A stretch of 41,980 nucleotides of DNA from an uncultured Verrucomicrobiota bacterium (GTDB lineage: Bacteria; Verrucomicrobiota; Verrucomicrobiia; Limisphaerales; UBA9464): contig CAIJLV010000132.1 of NCBI GenBank assembly GCA_903821635.1, positions 1 through 41,980 of the forward strand, read 5' to 3'. The notes beneath the pieces were generated by a model. That model was not told where the DNA came from. It worked only from the letters and a program-made list of their open reading frames with translations, and ran no database searches. Made by a program: the position numbers and the translations under genes. Positions 1 through 7,673 of this stretch are shown one piece after another; the stretch's first letter is position 1; each line of letters begins with the position of its first letter.

Positions 1-232
1 CGATCAGAATTCCGGCGAGTTGAGACTCTGCGCGGACCAGCGTGTTAGCGAGTTCCCCGGAGTTCTTGTTCGCTTGATGGACGCGAACTTTGAAGCCAGG
101 AGCGCCGCCCGCCGACAGCGGCAAGGCGAATTCTGCTGGAAGTGGGGTCACAGTCTGCGCCCCCAGTTGCGACAAGCTCGCCACCGCGGCCATGACGGCC
201 AAGCGGGTTTTGAGTGATTTGGTGTTATTCAT
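1..232 (-). CDS. N-terminal part of a secreted protein, cut by window edge
   Basis: Reading the minus strand from the ATG at 230-232 gives 77 uninterrupted codons to the window edge. The product starts MNNTKSLKTRLAVMAAVASL and continues SQLGAQTVTP, a basic, hydrophobic, Ala-rich leader with a plausible signal peptidase I site after LGA-Q. The mature part visible (about 50 residues, including GFKVRVHQANKNSGELANTL) matches no family I can name. It resembles the beginning of large extracellular proteins seen in Verrucomicrobiota, which is only an impression. There is no Shine-Dalgarno sequence before the ATG. The gene lies downstream of the lipoprotein gene on the same strand with a 65-nt gap, so it could share a transcript with it. 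Length and function cannot be judged from this fragment. Confidence 0.6.
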   Translation of the reverse strand, partial: MNNTKSLKTRLAVMAAVASLSQLGAQTVTPLPAEFALPLSAGGAPGFKVRVHQANKNSGELANTLVRAESQLAGILI

Positions 233-297
233 TAGTGATGATGACTGTTAGTTACTACCGTCTGTTAAATAGTGGAAACCGAGAGAAATTCGGGCTG

Positions 298-681
298 TTA
301 CTTGCTGGCGCGATAGCGTTCGACCGCTTCGGCCGCCTGTTGGTTACCGGTGGCGGCGGCTTCCCGGAGTTTGTTTAGGACAGCGGCCTGAGATTGGCCG
401 AGGGCTTGGCGCTGTTCTGGGGTCAAGTCGGGTGCTTGGCCAAGCGATTGCAAGGTAAGCAAAGCATCCCCTGAGTTAGCATCCATGGAGTCGGCTGCCC
501 CTTGGACCAGACCTTTCAATTCGCCGTCAGCCTTGCCAAAGGCGTTGGTCAGTTCCATGGCGGCCTGACCCGTCGTGGCCGCAACCGGAGGTTGATCGGG
601 TTTGCAGCCCGCGGCTGTCAGCGCAATGGCGGCAAGGAGGAGGCCGCCAAGAGAAGAAAGTTTCACCTGAGAAAGACTCAT
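298..681 (-). CDS. small secreted lipoprotein, unknown function
   Basis: The product has 127 residues. A lipoprotein signal is clear: a hydrophobic stretch (LGGLLLAAIALTAAGC) ends in the lipobox TAAGC, with Cys at residue 26, so the mature protein should be lipid-anchored. The rest is Ala/Gln/Leu-rich and predicted helical, with no other cysteine, catalytic motif or membrane segment, and ends in a helix rich in Ala and Glu (AAEAVERYRASK). I do not recognise a family. Its start lies only 8 nt after the stop of the prepilin-type gene upstream on the same strand, so the two are probably co-transcribed. A role in assembling or anchoring the pseudopilin product is possible but is inference only. 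Confidence 0.75.
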   Translation of the reverse strand: MSLSQVKLSSLGGLLLAAIALTAAGCKPDQPPVAATTGQAAMELTNAFGKADGELKGLVQGAADSMDANSGDALLTLQSLGQAPDLTPEQRQALGQSQAAVLNKLREAAATGNQQAAEAVERYRASK

Positions 682-689
682 TTTAAGGA

Positions 690-1616
690 CTAAAAGGTTG
701 GCGACGTAAGGGGGACATCACCGGTATACCAGCGGTAGTCGACCCCTTTGGTTTCCTTGATGCTGGATACATTTCCCGGCACCCAGAGCGTGTCGCAGCG
801 TTGGTTGTGACGAAACCATTCGTATTGCATCTTGCGGGTAGGATAGAGGGAGGCCAGGTCATACTTCCACTGCGTCAAATTCTCTTTGAAGCCGGGAAAC
901 AGGCCCAAGCTGTCCGTATCGCCTTCCATCCGCTGTTCCGCCGCATCTTGGGCAAAGATCGTGGTCTGCGGACTGGGCATGGAGCCAATAGAACGCACCT
1001 TACCATCGGTCGCCGTCTGGACCGCATAGCGGCTGATCCCATAGCTGGAGTTCAACCAGTATTCCGCAGGGAACGCGAGTCCATCTTCGCGCCACTCATC
1101 GACGTTTTTGGCTGTCGGGCAGCGAAACACGCGCCGGCTGCCGCCAAAATAATTGGTGTAAGCCACCCCCCAATACGCTTTGGGATGGTCGGCGGCGAGT
1201 GGTCGGAGATCTTTGGGGGAGTAGTTCCACTGACCATGGTTGGGCACAGAACCCGCGATATTGTGGAAGATGTCCCGATTATCCGCCGCGTAGAGCGTGG
1301 GGCCAATTCCTATTTGGCGAAGATTGCTGATGCAGGCGGCTTGTTTGCCTTTTTCCTTCGCCCGACCCAAGGCCGGGAGCAACATGCCCGCGAGGACTGC
1401 AATGATGGCAATCACAACCAGAAGCTCAATCAGGGTGAACCCATGATTCCGCCAAGCGACGGTTTGAACTTCAGGGCGACCGTTTTTGAATTTCTTGCGG
1501 GGTGTGGGCATCCGAGTGAAGTGCTTCAAGTGGTTAATATTGCAGGCGACGAATTGAATATAAGAGCCATGGCCGATGGGCCAGCTACGATTCGGTGACG
1601 GTTTCGCATCAGACAT
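690..1616 (-). CDS. prepilin-type (pseudopilin-like) protein of the H-X9-DG class
   Basis: The 308-residue frame carries a type IV prepilin cleavage signal, [18 protein letters not shown], at about residues 58-73. A prepilin peptidase would cut after Gly and methylate the new Phe, and the hydrophobic helix would anchor the protein in the inner membrane or a pseudopilus. The following LRQIG region is typical of the large families of such proteins in Verrucomicrobiota, Lentisphaerota and Planctomycetota. Near the C-terminus these proteins carry an H-X9-DG motif; here the matching place reads [13 protein letters not shown], so Asp is replaced by Pro. The start is uncertain. ATG at 1616 gives a leader of nearly 60 residues, while ATG at 1511 ([11 protein letters not shown]) gives a more usual basic leader of about 24. 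Neither has a clear ribosome site. The gene diverges from a LuxR-type regulator 23 nt away. Confidence 0.85.
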   Translation of the reverse strand: MSDAKPSPNRSWPIGHGSYIQFVACNINHLKHFTRMPTPRKKFKNGRPEVQTVAWRNHGFTLIELLVVIAIIAVLAGMLLPALGRAKEKGKQAACISNLRQIGIGPTLYAADNRDIFHNIAGSVPNHGQWNYSPKDLRPLAADHPKAYWGVAYTNYFGGSRRVFRCPTAKNVDEWREDGLAFPAEYWLNSSYGISRYAVQTATDGKVRSIGSMPSPQTTIFAQDAAEQRMEGDTDSLGLFPGFKENLTQWKYDLASLYPTRKMQYEWFRHNQRCDTLWVPGNVSSIKETKGVDYRWYTGDVPLTSPTF

Positions 1617-1639
1617 TTTCCGTTTTCATCTAACCTATC

Positions 1640-2671
1640 ATGTCGCTAACAGAGCCATCCAACCGTCGGGAATCCCCCATCATGGGCAGCGCTGGAAGTC
1701 AACCCCTGCCCCCACTAAGCCTAAACCCGGTGGTTCGTAGGAAATACCTCGGCCCCATTCGGCAGCTCGGAGACCGGGAACTGGCGGTTCGATTGGGGGA
1801 TCGGGGCCAGTCCTGGTTCTTCCTTTTGGGCACTGACAAACCCTCGATTGCGGCACGCCGGGCGAGCGAATTGGCCCGTTTGTCGGAAGAAGTCTCCCTC
1901 GGGGCAGTCGCCAACCGATACGCCCGTGAACTCACACTCTCCATTTACTGGCTAGACCGTCCCTTTTCTTGCACCTACACGACCCTGTGCACTCAGCCCG
2001 ACAAACAGGCGCCACCAGCGCCCGCGAGTGACATACCCCGTTTGCGGGTCGGTGTTTTGGAGCCGGACGCAGACCTCCGCCAAGCGCTTTGCTTCTGGCT
2101 CGGTCGCATTCCCGGGGTAACCCCGGTGGCGCTCAGCCAACCTCCCGTGGTGGACCAGCACCGGGCTGGGATTCAACTCTTGCTGGTGAACGCCTACGCG
2201 ACGTCGGTTAATTTTGCCGCCCTGCGGGAGTCGTGGCGTCGGACGGCACCAGGAGTTCCGGTTTTCGGCTATAGCGTGCTGCCATCCAGCGACGACATTT
2301 TTATCCAAATGGGCGGTGGCCAAGAGGGCTATTACCTGCGCCGGCGGCAGCCCTTGGATTTGCTCGAACCCCTTGGGCTCTCCCGTGAACCGCTACCGCA
2401 TTCTCGGGAATTACTTCAACTACGGGTGCGCCGGTATTTCCAAAACCTGTTTGCCACGGGAGACGAAGCGCCGAGTGGCGGCAGCCCGTATCAACTTACC
2501 CCGCGGGAAACCGATGTGCTGAGCTGTCTGCAAAAGGGGCTGCACGACAAGGAAATCGCCAGCGTGCTGGGCATCAGTCCGCAGACGGTGCACACGCATT
2601 TGAAACGGATTTTCGAGAAACTTGGCGCCCATACGCGCACCGAGGCGGTGATGAAGTTCTTACAGAAGTAA
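1640..2671 (+). CDS. LuxR-type transcriptional regulator with degenerate receiver domain
   Basis: The 343-residue protein has three parts. Residues about 280-343 form a LuxR/GerE helix-turn-helix: LTPRETDVLSCLQKG, then KEIASVLGISPQTVHTHLKR with the expected Val/Thr-His-Thr-His recognition helix. Residues about 130-250 look like a response-regulator receiver. An acidic patch is present in VLEPDADLRQAL, but where the phosphoacceptor Asp belongs the strand reads LLLVNAYA, with Asn, and the usual conserved Lys region reads YYLRRRQP. It is therefore probably a pseudo-receiver that works without phosphorylation. Residues 1-115 form an unnamed region (RGQSWFFLLGTD, IYWLDRPFSCTYTTL). An alternative start is the ATG at 1682. 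The gene is divergent from the prepilin-type gene and may control it, which is an inference from position. No kinase gene is nearby. Confidence 0.85.
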   Translation: MSLTEPSNRRESPIMGSAGSQPLPPLSLNPVVRRKYLGPIRQLGDRELAVRLGDRGQSWFFLLGTDKPSIAARRASELARLSEEVSLGAVANRYARELTLSIYWLDRPFSCTYTTLCTQPDKQAPPAPASDIPRLRVGVLEPDADLRQALCFWLGRIPGVTPVALSQPPVVDQHRAGIQLLLVNAYATSVNFAALRESWRRTAPGVPVFGYSVLPSSDDIFIQMGGGQEGYYLRRRQPLDLLEPLGLSREPLPHSRELLQLRVRRYFQNLFATGDEAPSGGSPYQLTPRETDVLSCLQKGLHDKEIASVLGISPQTVHTHLKRIFEKLGAHTRTEAVMKFLQK

Positions 2672-2711
2672 ACGTCGCCCGACCCACCGTTTCCCGGACC
2701 GACACTGGGCT

Positions 2712-3989
2712 TCAGGGCGCAGTGCGGCGATGGCGGCCGAGGGTAATCCAAGCGGCACCGAGCAGAATCGGAGCGAGCCAAGTCAGCGCCCAAGCCGCAT
2801 TCCAAGTCAGCTGAGTCCAGCTCACATCCTTCAAGCCAAACAGGCGGCCCAAATAAAGTGCCACCGAGGCGGCGTAGCCGGAGGCATCAGCCACGTAGAT
2901 TAAGAAACTTGCCGTGCCGACCCGGCGCGTGGCGGCGAGGAGTCGGTCGAACAAAATGCTGTTGAACGGCACGTAGGCCAAGTAGACGCCGAGCCCGGTC
3001 AACGCCAACCACCAAAATGACGTGAGGTGGCCCTGCCGAAACAACCAACTGGCGAGCCCCACTAGGGAGGTGCCGACCGCGATAATCACGTGATACGTCC
3101 CCAAGGCCCGCCAGTGGTCACGGATGAACCAGAGCCCGGCCAGCGCCACGAGGACGCCCAGTCCGGCAAATGTCTCCACTTGAGCGAAGAGTCCCGGTTG
3201 TGCCGGTTGCCCCAATTCCTTCAATACATCCGCCATGAAGGTGTCCCGCAGGTCCCGATAAACCGACAGCAACACGTAAATCCCAACCAGCAACGTCAGC
3301 GGCACTCCCAGTTCGCCCAATAAGCGTCGCCGGGCGGCCCGGTCCATGGGTTCGCGTTTGGTGCGTTCCGCAATGTCGCGCTCGTTGGGCGGCGGCAACT
3401 GGTTCATCAGCACTAGGCACAGGGCCAGCGGCGGCACGAAGAGCGCGGCGGTGACAGCCGGCATCCAGAACTCACCGACGCCCCAAGACTGCATCACGAG
3501 GCTGCCGACGGATTTCACCCAGCCGGAGGCAAAAATGAAACTGACACTCAGGCCTAAACCGAGAAATTCCGTCACCCGGCGGCCTTCCAAAAAGCTGAAC
3601 ACCAATCCCCAGATCATGCCGAGGGGCAGGCCATTCAGTAGCATTCCCACGAGGGCAAAGGGCGGCGGCAGCGTCGCCAGCATCAGCAACCCCAGCCACG
3701 CGATGGCGTGCAGGACGATAATCATCACGATTCGCGTGCCGGGCTTGGCTTCGGAAACGAATTTTATGCCGGTGAACTTCGACAGCACGTAGCCGAGCAT
3801 CTGGGCGACAACGAGGAGCACCTTGAGTTTGAAGCCCCACAATTCTTCGCCCGCAAAAGTTCCCACCGTGAACGGGCGGCGGAAGGCATACATGCAGGTG
3901 TAAGCGCCGAAGGCGGAGGCCGAGGCTAGCAAGGTGAACGCCACTGGGCTCTGGGCCAGCCAGCGGGTGAAGGGGGAAACCGGATTCAT
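2712..3989 (-). CDS. DUF5690-like major facilitator transporter
   Basis: Translation from the ATG at 3989 gives 425 residues with about 12 hydrophobic segments. The first includes FGAYTCMYAFRRPFTVGTF, a hallmark I associate with the DUF5690 family of MFS-like membrane proteins found in Bacteroidota, Planctomycetota and Verrucomicrobiota. Central features are VFSFLEGRRVTEFLGLGLS and an unusual loop, YRDLRDTFMADVLKELG, where the conserved charged residues YRDxRD sit. The substrate is unknown. A TTG at 4001 would add four residues; the ATG is preferred. The gene converges on the LuxR-type gene with 40 nt between the stops and no obvious terminator hairpin. About 260 nt separate it from the next gene upstream on the same strand, so it probably has its own promoter. 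Confidence 0.8.
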   Translation of the reverse strand: MNPVSPFTRWLAQSPVAFTLLASASAFGAYTCMYAFRRPFTVGTFAGEELWGFKLKVLLVVAQMLGYVLSKFTGIKFVSEAKPGTRIVMIIVLHAIAWLGLLMLATLPPPFALVGMLLNGLPLGMIWGLVFSFLEGRRVTEFLGLGLSVSFIFASGWVKSVGSLVMQSWGVGEFWMPAVTAALFVPPLALCLVLMNQLPPPNERDIAERTKREPMDRAARRRLLGELGVPLTLLVGIYVLLSVYRDLRDTFMADVLKELGQPAQPGLFAQVETFAGLGVLVALAGLWFIRDHWRALGTYHVIIAVGTSLVGLASWLFRQGHLTSFWWLALTGLGVYLAYVPFNSILFDRLLAATRRVGTASFLIYVADASGYAASVALYLGRLFGLKDVSWTQLTWNAAWALTWLAPILLGAAWITLGRHRRTAP

Positions 3990-4183
3990 GTGTCGGCCCA
4001 AGGTGGGATCGTAAAAAAACCGCCCCAGCCAGTTCTCAATCCGAGCCTAGCCGCCGAAGGCGGAAGGGCAACGCTGGGGTCTTTCCGGCCTGAGCCGCAA
4101 GCTCTGGCTACCGTGCTCCCTGATTTTGGGCAGCGCCGGTGCCGCTCGTGTTGGCGCTGGGCTGACCCGAGAAGTCGGCCCGG

Positions 4184-4212
4184 CTGCTGCTTTCGCCTCG
4201 GCCAAGCAGCAG
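4184..4212. repeat. hairpin in the DUF5690/MDR intergenic gap
   Basis: The 263 nt between the transporter start (3989) and the MDR stop (4253) hold no credible gene. They contain a perfect 9-bp inverted repeat, CTGCTGCTT at 4184-4192 and AAGCAGCAG at 4204-4212, with an 11-nt loop. It is placed to act after the MDR gene on the minus strand, but no T-run follows on that strand, so it is not a classical intrinsic terminator. Around 4045-4080 a GC-rich CGCCGAAGGCGG-like dyad resembles dispersed intergenic repeats, but no second copy is visible here. Confidence 0.4.
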
Positions 4213-4252
4213 TTCCGCAGTCGCCCAGTTCGTTACCGGTTGGGATTTGGGT

Positions 4253-5248
4253 TCAGCCGATTGAAAGGACGATTTTTCCGAACTGGCCGCCGCGCTCCAT
4301 CACCTCAAAGGCCGCCGCCGCGCGGTCCAAGGGGACGACTTCGCTGATGATGGGGTGGATCGCCTTGGCGGTGACAAAGTCAGTCATCGCCTTGAAGTCG
4401 GCCGGACTTCCCATGGTGGTGCCCAGTAGGCTGATTTGCTTCCAGAACAACTTCCGCAGCGGCAAATCATGGGGATTGCCGCGGGTGGCACCGAAGAAGG
4501 CGATGCGCCCACCCACCGCGGCGAGGTCCACCAAGTCGGCAAAGCCAGGCCCACCGGCACTGTCGATGATCACGTCAAACGACCCGTATTGATCCGCAAA
4601 GTCCTTGGCCCAGCCGTGATTGGTGTAGAGCGTGCCGTGGCGGGCGCCGAGGGAGCGAGCCCGCTCCAGTTTTTCGGGGGAGCTCGAAGTGACAAAAGGC
4701 ACCGCGCCAGCGGCAACGGCGAATTGGAGGGCGAATAAGGCTGTGCCAGCGCCAATGCCGGTGATGAGAACTTTTTCGTGAGCTTGCAGTTGCGCCCGAC
4801 TGAACAAGGCCCGGTAGGCGGTCAAGCCGGCCAATGGGAGCGCGGCCGCTTCTTCCCAGCTCAAGTGAGGCGGCTTGGGGGCGAGTTGGGTTGCCGGCAC
4901 CGCGACGTATTCAGCCAGCGTGCCGTTTCGCGGCAGTCCGAGGATGGAGAATTTCGGCTCCTGCGCCCGCTCATGGTGGCCCCAATCGAGTGCGGGGTTG
5001 ATGATAACGTGTTGGTCTCGCCAGGTCGGATCCACATCCGAACCGACTTCATGCACCACGCCGGCGCCATCCGAGCCGGGGATTAGGGGGAATTTGAGGC
5101 CCGCATACTGGCCGCCCTTAATCCAAAGATCGCGATGGTTGAGAGCGGCGGCCTTGATCCGCACCAGCACTTCGCCGGGGCCGGCGGTAGGTTTGGCGAC
5201 GGTATCAAGACCGAGTTCGTTGATGCCTGTGAAGATGGCGGCGCGCAT
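4253..5248 (-). CDS. zinc-free MDR-family quinone oxidoreductase/alcohol dehydrogenase-like protein
   Basis: At 331 residues this is the usual length for the medium-chain dehydrogenase/reductase superfamily. The N-terminal GroES-like half shows LNHRDLWIKGG and PLIPGSDGAGVV; the Rossmann half carries the NAD(P)-binding loop TGIGAGTALFALQFA (about residues 161-175) and VDLAAVGGRIAFFGAT. In zinc enzymes of this superfamily GHE and a four-cysteine structural zinc loop are expected. Here the first reads GSD, and the protein contains no cysteine at all, so neither structural nor catalytic zinc binding of the usual kind is possible. It should be an NAD(P)H-dependent reductase of the quinone oxidoreductase type, cytosolic, substrate unknown. 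The start ATG is followed by the typical MRAAIFTG. The gene is followed by the hairpin at 4184-4212. Confidence 0.85.
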   Translation of the reverse strand: MRAAIFTGINELGLDTVAKPTAGPGEVLVRIKAAALNHRDLWIKGGQYAGLKFPLIPGSDGAGVVHEVGSDVDPTWRDQHVIINPALDWGHHERAQEPKFSILGLPRNGTLAEYVAVPATQLAPKPPHLSWEEAAALPLAGLTAYRALFSRAQLQAHEKVLITGIGAGTALFALQFAVAAGAVPFVTSSSPEKLERARSLGARHGTLYTNHGWAKDFADQYGSFDVIIDSAGGPGFADLVDLAAVGGRIAFFGATRGNPHDLPLRKLFWKQISLLGTTMGSPADFKAMTDFVTAKAIHPIISEVVPLDRAAAAFEVMERGGQFGKIVLSIG

Positions 5249-5433
5249 GGTTTTCGGAAGGATGAGACGGGACTCCGGGGGCGCAATTCAAGAACCGCCT
5301 TACCGGGATTTGGCAAAGTTGCACCCTGCTGACCTGACCTCGCTGTGTTTTTGGGCCCGGTGCTCGTATCCCCGACGGCATCCCGGGGTTCCCCAGCGCG
5401 TCGTATTTACGGTGGGTGCGGGCGGCTTCTGCC

Positions 5434-6225
5434 TCAGCGCCGCGCGCTGAGTTCCACCAGTAAGGGGCGGTGATCCGAGGCCACGGCGTCGGCGATGACT
5501 TCGCTGTGTTTGACCCGCCAGGCGCCGGGTGGACGCACAAGCACGAAGTCGATGCGGACTTTGGGTTGCGCGGCCGGATTTGTGGGCTGGGGGGCGTCCG
5601 CGGACGCGTCGGCCCAGAGGGACAGCATACGGGTCATGACGCGGCTTTCCGGCAGGTCGTTGAAGTCTCCTGCCATGATGGCGGGCGTCAGGTCGTTGGC
5701 GAACAGGTCCTGCAAACGCCCGGCCTGCAACCAGCGGTCGCCGTCCTCCCCGGTGGCGTCGAGGTGCATGTTGATGAACCGGAACGGCGTCCTGCCCGGG
5801 GGGGTGATGAGGGCCGTAGTGGCGATCCGTTGTTCGCGTTTCGATGGATTCGGCAAGCGCTGCACGGCGAATTCTTTGAGCGGCCAGCGGCACAGGATCA
5901 TCTGCCCATAAGCCCCGCCCTGAAGGTCGATGGCCCGGCCGAATTGTCCGTGCAACCCGGTGAGCCGGAGGTATTCGGCGGCTTGGTCCACGCGCCCGGT
6001 GCGCTGGGTGTTCACGTCGACTTCCTGCAAGGCGACGACGTCCGCCTGGCTCGCCCGGATCACCTGCGCGATCCGTTCCAAATCCACGCGGCCATCGGTG
6101 CCTTCGCCGTGATGCAGGTTGTAGGTCAAGACGCGGAGCGAGCGGCTGGATCCCAGTGTGGCGCAACCGGTGGCGCACGCGGCGGCGGCGGCGGGCGCGG
6201 TCTGGAGAAATTGGCGGCGGTTCAT
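5434..6225 (-). CDS. exported endonuclease/exonuclease/phosphatase (EEP) family protein
   Basis: From the ATG at 6225 the product has 263 residues. It begins MNRRQFLQTAPAAAAACATG, a short leader with RRQFLQ resembling a twin-arginine signal, and ends in a Cys context (ATGC) that could be a lipobox, so a Tat-exported, possibly lipid-anchored protein is likely. The EEP fold follows: LRVLTYNLHHGEG, VVALQEVDV with the metal-binding Glu, INMHLDA, IMAGDFNDL with the catalytic Asp/Asn pair, IDFVLV, and SDHRPLLVEL with the terminal Asp-His. All key metal and catalytic residues are present. These enzymes cleave phosphodiesters in nucleic acids, phosphoinositides or sphingomyelin; the substrate here is unknown. 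A TTG at 6240 could start it directly at the Nudix stop, but the ATG places the RR motif properly. It is probably co-transcribed with the Nudix gene 15 nt upstream. Confidence 0.85.
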   Translation of the reverse strand: MNRRQFLQTAPAAAAACATGCATLGSSRSLRVLTYNLHHGEGTDGRVDLERIAQVIRASQADVVALQEVDVNTQRTGRVDQAAEYLRLTGLHGQFGRAIDLQGGAYGQMILCRWPLKEFAVQRLPNPSKREQRIATTALITPPGRTPFRFINMHLDATGEDGDRWLQAGRLQDLFANDLTPAIMAGDFNDLPESRVMTRMLSLWADASADAPQPTNPAAQPKVRIDFVLVRPPGAWRVKHSEVIADAVASDHRPLLVELSARR

Positions 6226-6240
6226 CGGGGCGAGAGACAA

Positions 6241-6807
6241 TCAGGCGGCGCTGCCGCTGTGCAGCAGGAAATGGGTGAGGGCGACCACGACCAGCGCGTG
6301 GCGGATGTGGCCATCGGCGATCAAGCGGGGAATTTCGGCGGCTGGAACCAGCCGCACTGCGATGTCTTCCCCATGGTCGAACTCGGTCGCGTGTTTCAAT
6401 TCGCAGTGCTCGACCAGCAGGGTGTGGCAGCGATTGCTCTGAATCGCCGGGTTGGGAAAAATCGTGCCCACCAGTTTGGCTGCGGTGCCGGCGTAACCAG
6501 TTTCTTCGCGCAATTCTCGTTGCCCCGCCGCGATCGGATCTGCCTCGTGCGGATCCATCATGCCTCCGGGAATTTCGAGTTCCACGGTGTTTGAGCCGTG
6601 GCGAAATTGCTCAATCATCACCACTTGGCCGGTCCGGGTGACGGCGACCACGTTGACCCAATCCACGCATTCGATGACGAAGAAATCATGCTGGCTGCCG
6701 GTGCGCGGATTGACCTTCAGATCCGAGCGCAGTTGGAAAATACGGTAATTGGCCAGCGGCCGGGACGAAACGGTGGGCCAGGGTTTGATCGGGGACTCGG
6801 GAGGCAT
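6241..6807 (-). CDS. Nudix hydrolase, ADP-ribose pyrophosphatase-like
   Basis: The 188-residue protein carries a Nudix box, GGMMDPHEADPIAAGQREL followed by REETGY, with the REx2EE core that binds the metal. One extra residue (Ala after HE) lies between the first Glu and the REL helix relative to the usual 23-residue spacing. The upstream segment VAVTRTGQVVMIEQFRHG and the IPGG motif match the ADP-sugar diphosphatase branch (NudF type), which hydrolyses ADP-ribose or nucleoside-diphosphate sugars. The substrate cannot be fixed from sequence. It lies between a small 69-residue ORF (16-nt gap) and the EEP phosphodiesterase (15-nt gap) on the same strand, suggesting one transcript. A cytosolic phosphohydrolase beside an exported one does not by itself define a pathway. 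Confidence 0.88.
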   Translation of the reverse strand: MPPESPIKPWPTVSSRPLANYRIFQLRSDLKVNPRTGSQHDFFVIECVDWVNVVAVTRTGQVVMIEQFRHGSNTVELEIPGGMMDPHEADPIAAGQRELREETGYAGTAAKLVGTIFPNPAIQSNRCHTLLVEHCELKHATEFDHGEDIAVRLVPAAEIPRLIADGHIRHALVVVALTHFLLHSGSAA

Positions 6808-6823
6808 TGGCGGAGGGTTAGGT

Positions 6824-7033
6824 TCAGGATTCAGGTGGCGGTGGTGACAGTGGCGGCGCGGCCCAACCGCCGGCCATCAACTTGAGCAAATGCGCCAGCG
6901 CGTCGGGGTAGGGGCGGTGCTTGGTTTCCGCGAGTTGCCGGGCCCGCCGGTCCAATTGCGCCGCCATGTCCGGGCATTTATCCGGAGGGCAGCCGAGCGC
7001 CTGCAAAATGTGGGCCAGTTGAGTGAGGTCCAT
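6824..7033 (-). CDS. small conserved-looking protein, unknown function
   Basis: The 69-residue product starts MDLTQLAHILQALGCPPDKC. It looks like two or three amphipathic helices (AAQLDRRARQLAETK, DALAHLLKLM) followed by a Pro-rich tail (PPLSPPPPES). I do not recognise a named family, but residue composition and its place in a tight same-strand run with the Nudix gene support a real gene. A caution is that its ATG begins only about 10 nt after the T-run of an intrinsic terminator (7043-7071) and has no ribosome site. It would therefore need leaderless translation or read-through from the cyclophilin gene. It is not XseB: the helix pattern differs from that exonuclease VII small subunit. Confidence 0.55.
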   Translation of the reverse strand: MDLTQLAHILQALGCPPDKCPDMAAQLDRRARQLAETKHRPYPDALAHLLKLMAGGWAAPPLSPPPPES

Positions 7034-7042
7034 GGCGGAAGC

Positions 7043-7071
7043 AAAAAGGCGGACGGCCGGAGCCGCCCGCC
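7043..7071 (-). terminator. intrinsic terminator after cyclophilin gene
   Basis: On the minus strand a 10-bp stem with one G-U wobble (GGCGGGCGGC paired with GCCGTCCGCC) closes a TCCG tetraloop and is followed directly by TTTTTGC. It lies 20 nt after the stop of the cytosolic cyclophilin. Stem strength and the T-run make this a good Rho-independent terminator. Confidence 0.8.
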
Positions 7072-7090
7072 TAGGCGGAAAAGCGGCAGC

Positions 7091-7624
7091 TTACGCCACG
7101 GTGCTGCGGGCCACGAGGGTCACGCTTTCGACGTGTTGCCGTTGGATGGGGCGGCTGGGTGACTGTTCGCCCGCGGCTTTGCACGGGGTCGCAGCAATTT
7201 TGTCGAGCACGTCCAAGCCCTTCAACAGGGTGCCGAACGCAGTGTATTGGCGGTCGAGGAACGAGGCCTCGCCGTGAACGATGAAGAATTGGCTGCCGGC
7301 ACTGTCTGGGCTCGCGCTGCGGGCCATGGACAGCACGCCCTTCTGGTGCTTCCGCTCGTTGAACTCGGCCTTGATCTTGTAGCCTGGATCGCCGGTGCCC
7401 CAGCGGGCTTCCTTGGCGGCGTCCTTGGTCAGCGGGTCGCCGCCTTGAATCATGAAGCCACGAATGACGCGGTGAAACGCAGTCCCGTCATAGAAGCCTT
7501 CTTTGGCCAGCTTCTTGAAGTTTTCCACGGTCTGTGGGGCGACGTCGCTCCAGAATTCGACGATCATATCGCCGGCGGAGGTTTTGATGATGGCCACTTC
7601 GTCGGTGGCGAGGGGTTTACTCAT
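7091..7624 (-). CDS. peptidyl-prolyl cis-trans isomerase, cyclophilin type (cytosolic)
   Basis: The 177-residue protein is a single cyclophilin domain without a signal peptide. It catalyses cis-trans isomerisation of X-Pro bonds during protein folding. Conserved elements in order are VENFKKLAKEGFYDGTAFHR with the catalytic Arg in FHRVI, GFMIQGGDP, GVLSMARS, SAGSQFFIV and LDRQYTAFG. Where many cyclophilins have Trp in the drug-binding loop this one reads FLDRQ. The C-terminal tail (QRQHVESVTLVARS) is a normal end strand. A second cyclophilin gene lies directly upstream on the same strand with 49 nt between them. An intrinsic terminator follows at 7043-7071, so this is likely the last gene of a two-cyclophilin unit. 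Confidence 0.95.
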   Translation of the reverse strand: MSKPLATDEVAIIKTSAGDMIVEFWSDVAPQTVENFKKLAKEGFYDGTAFHRVIRGFMIQGGDPLTKDAAKEARWGTGDPGYKIKAEFNERKHQKGVLSMARSASPDSAGSQFFIVHGEASFLDRQYTAFGTLLKGLDVLDKIAATPCKAAGEQSPSRPIQRQHVESVTLVARSTVA

Positions 7625-7673
7625 GGGTAAAAGGGTGGTTTGAAGCGTAGTTTAAGCGCCGGAGAGTCAGGCC

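Noticed and set aside
20..217. 65-codon plus-strand open frame at the window start
   Set aside because: The opposite strand encodes a clear signal peptide in an uninterrupted frame.
801..1598. 265-codon plus-strand open frame opposite the prepilin-type gene
   Set aside because: The minus strand carries an unmistakable prepilin signal; the plus frame has no recognisable features.
5300..6178. 292-codon minus-strand frame overlapping the EEP gene in another frame
   Set aside because: Out-of-frame shadow with Arg/His/Pro-rich translation; the true frame has all EEP catalytic motifs.
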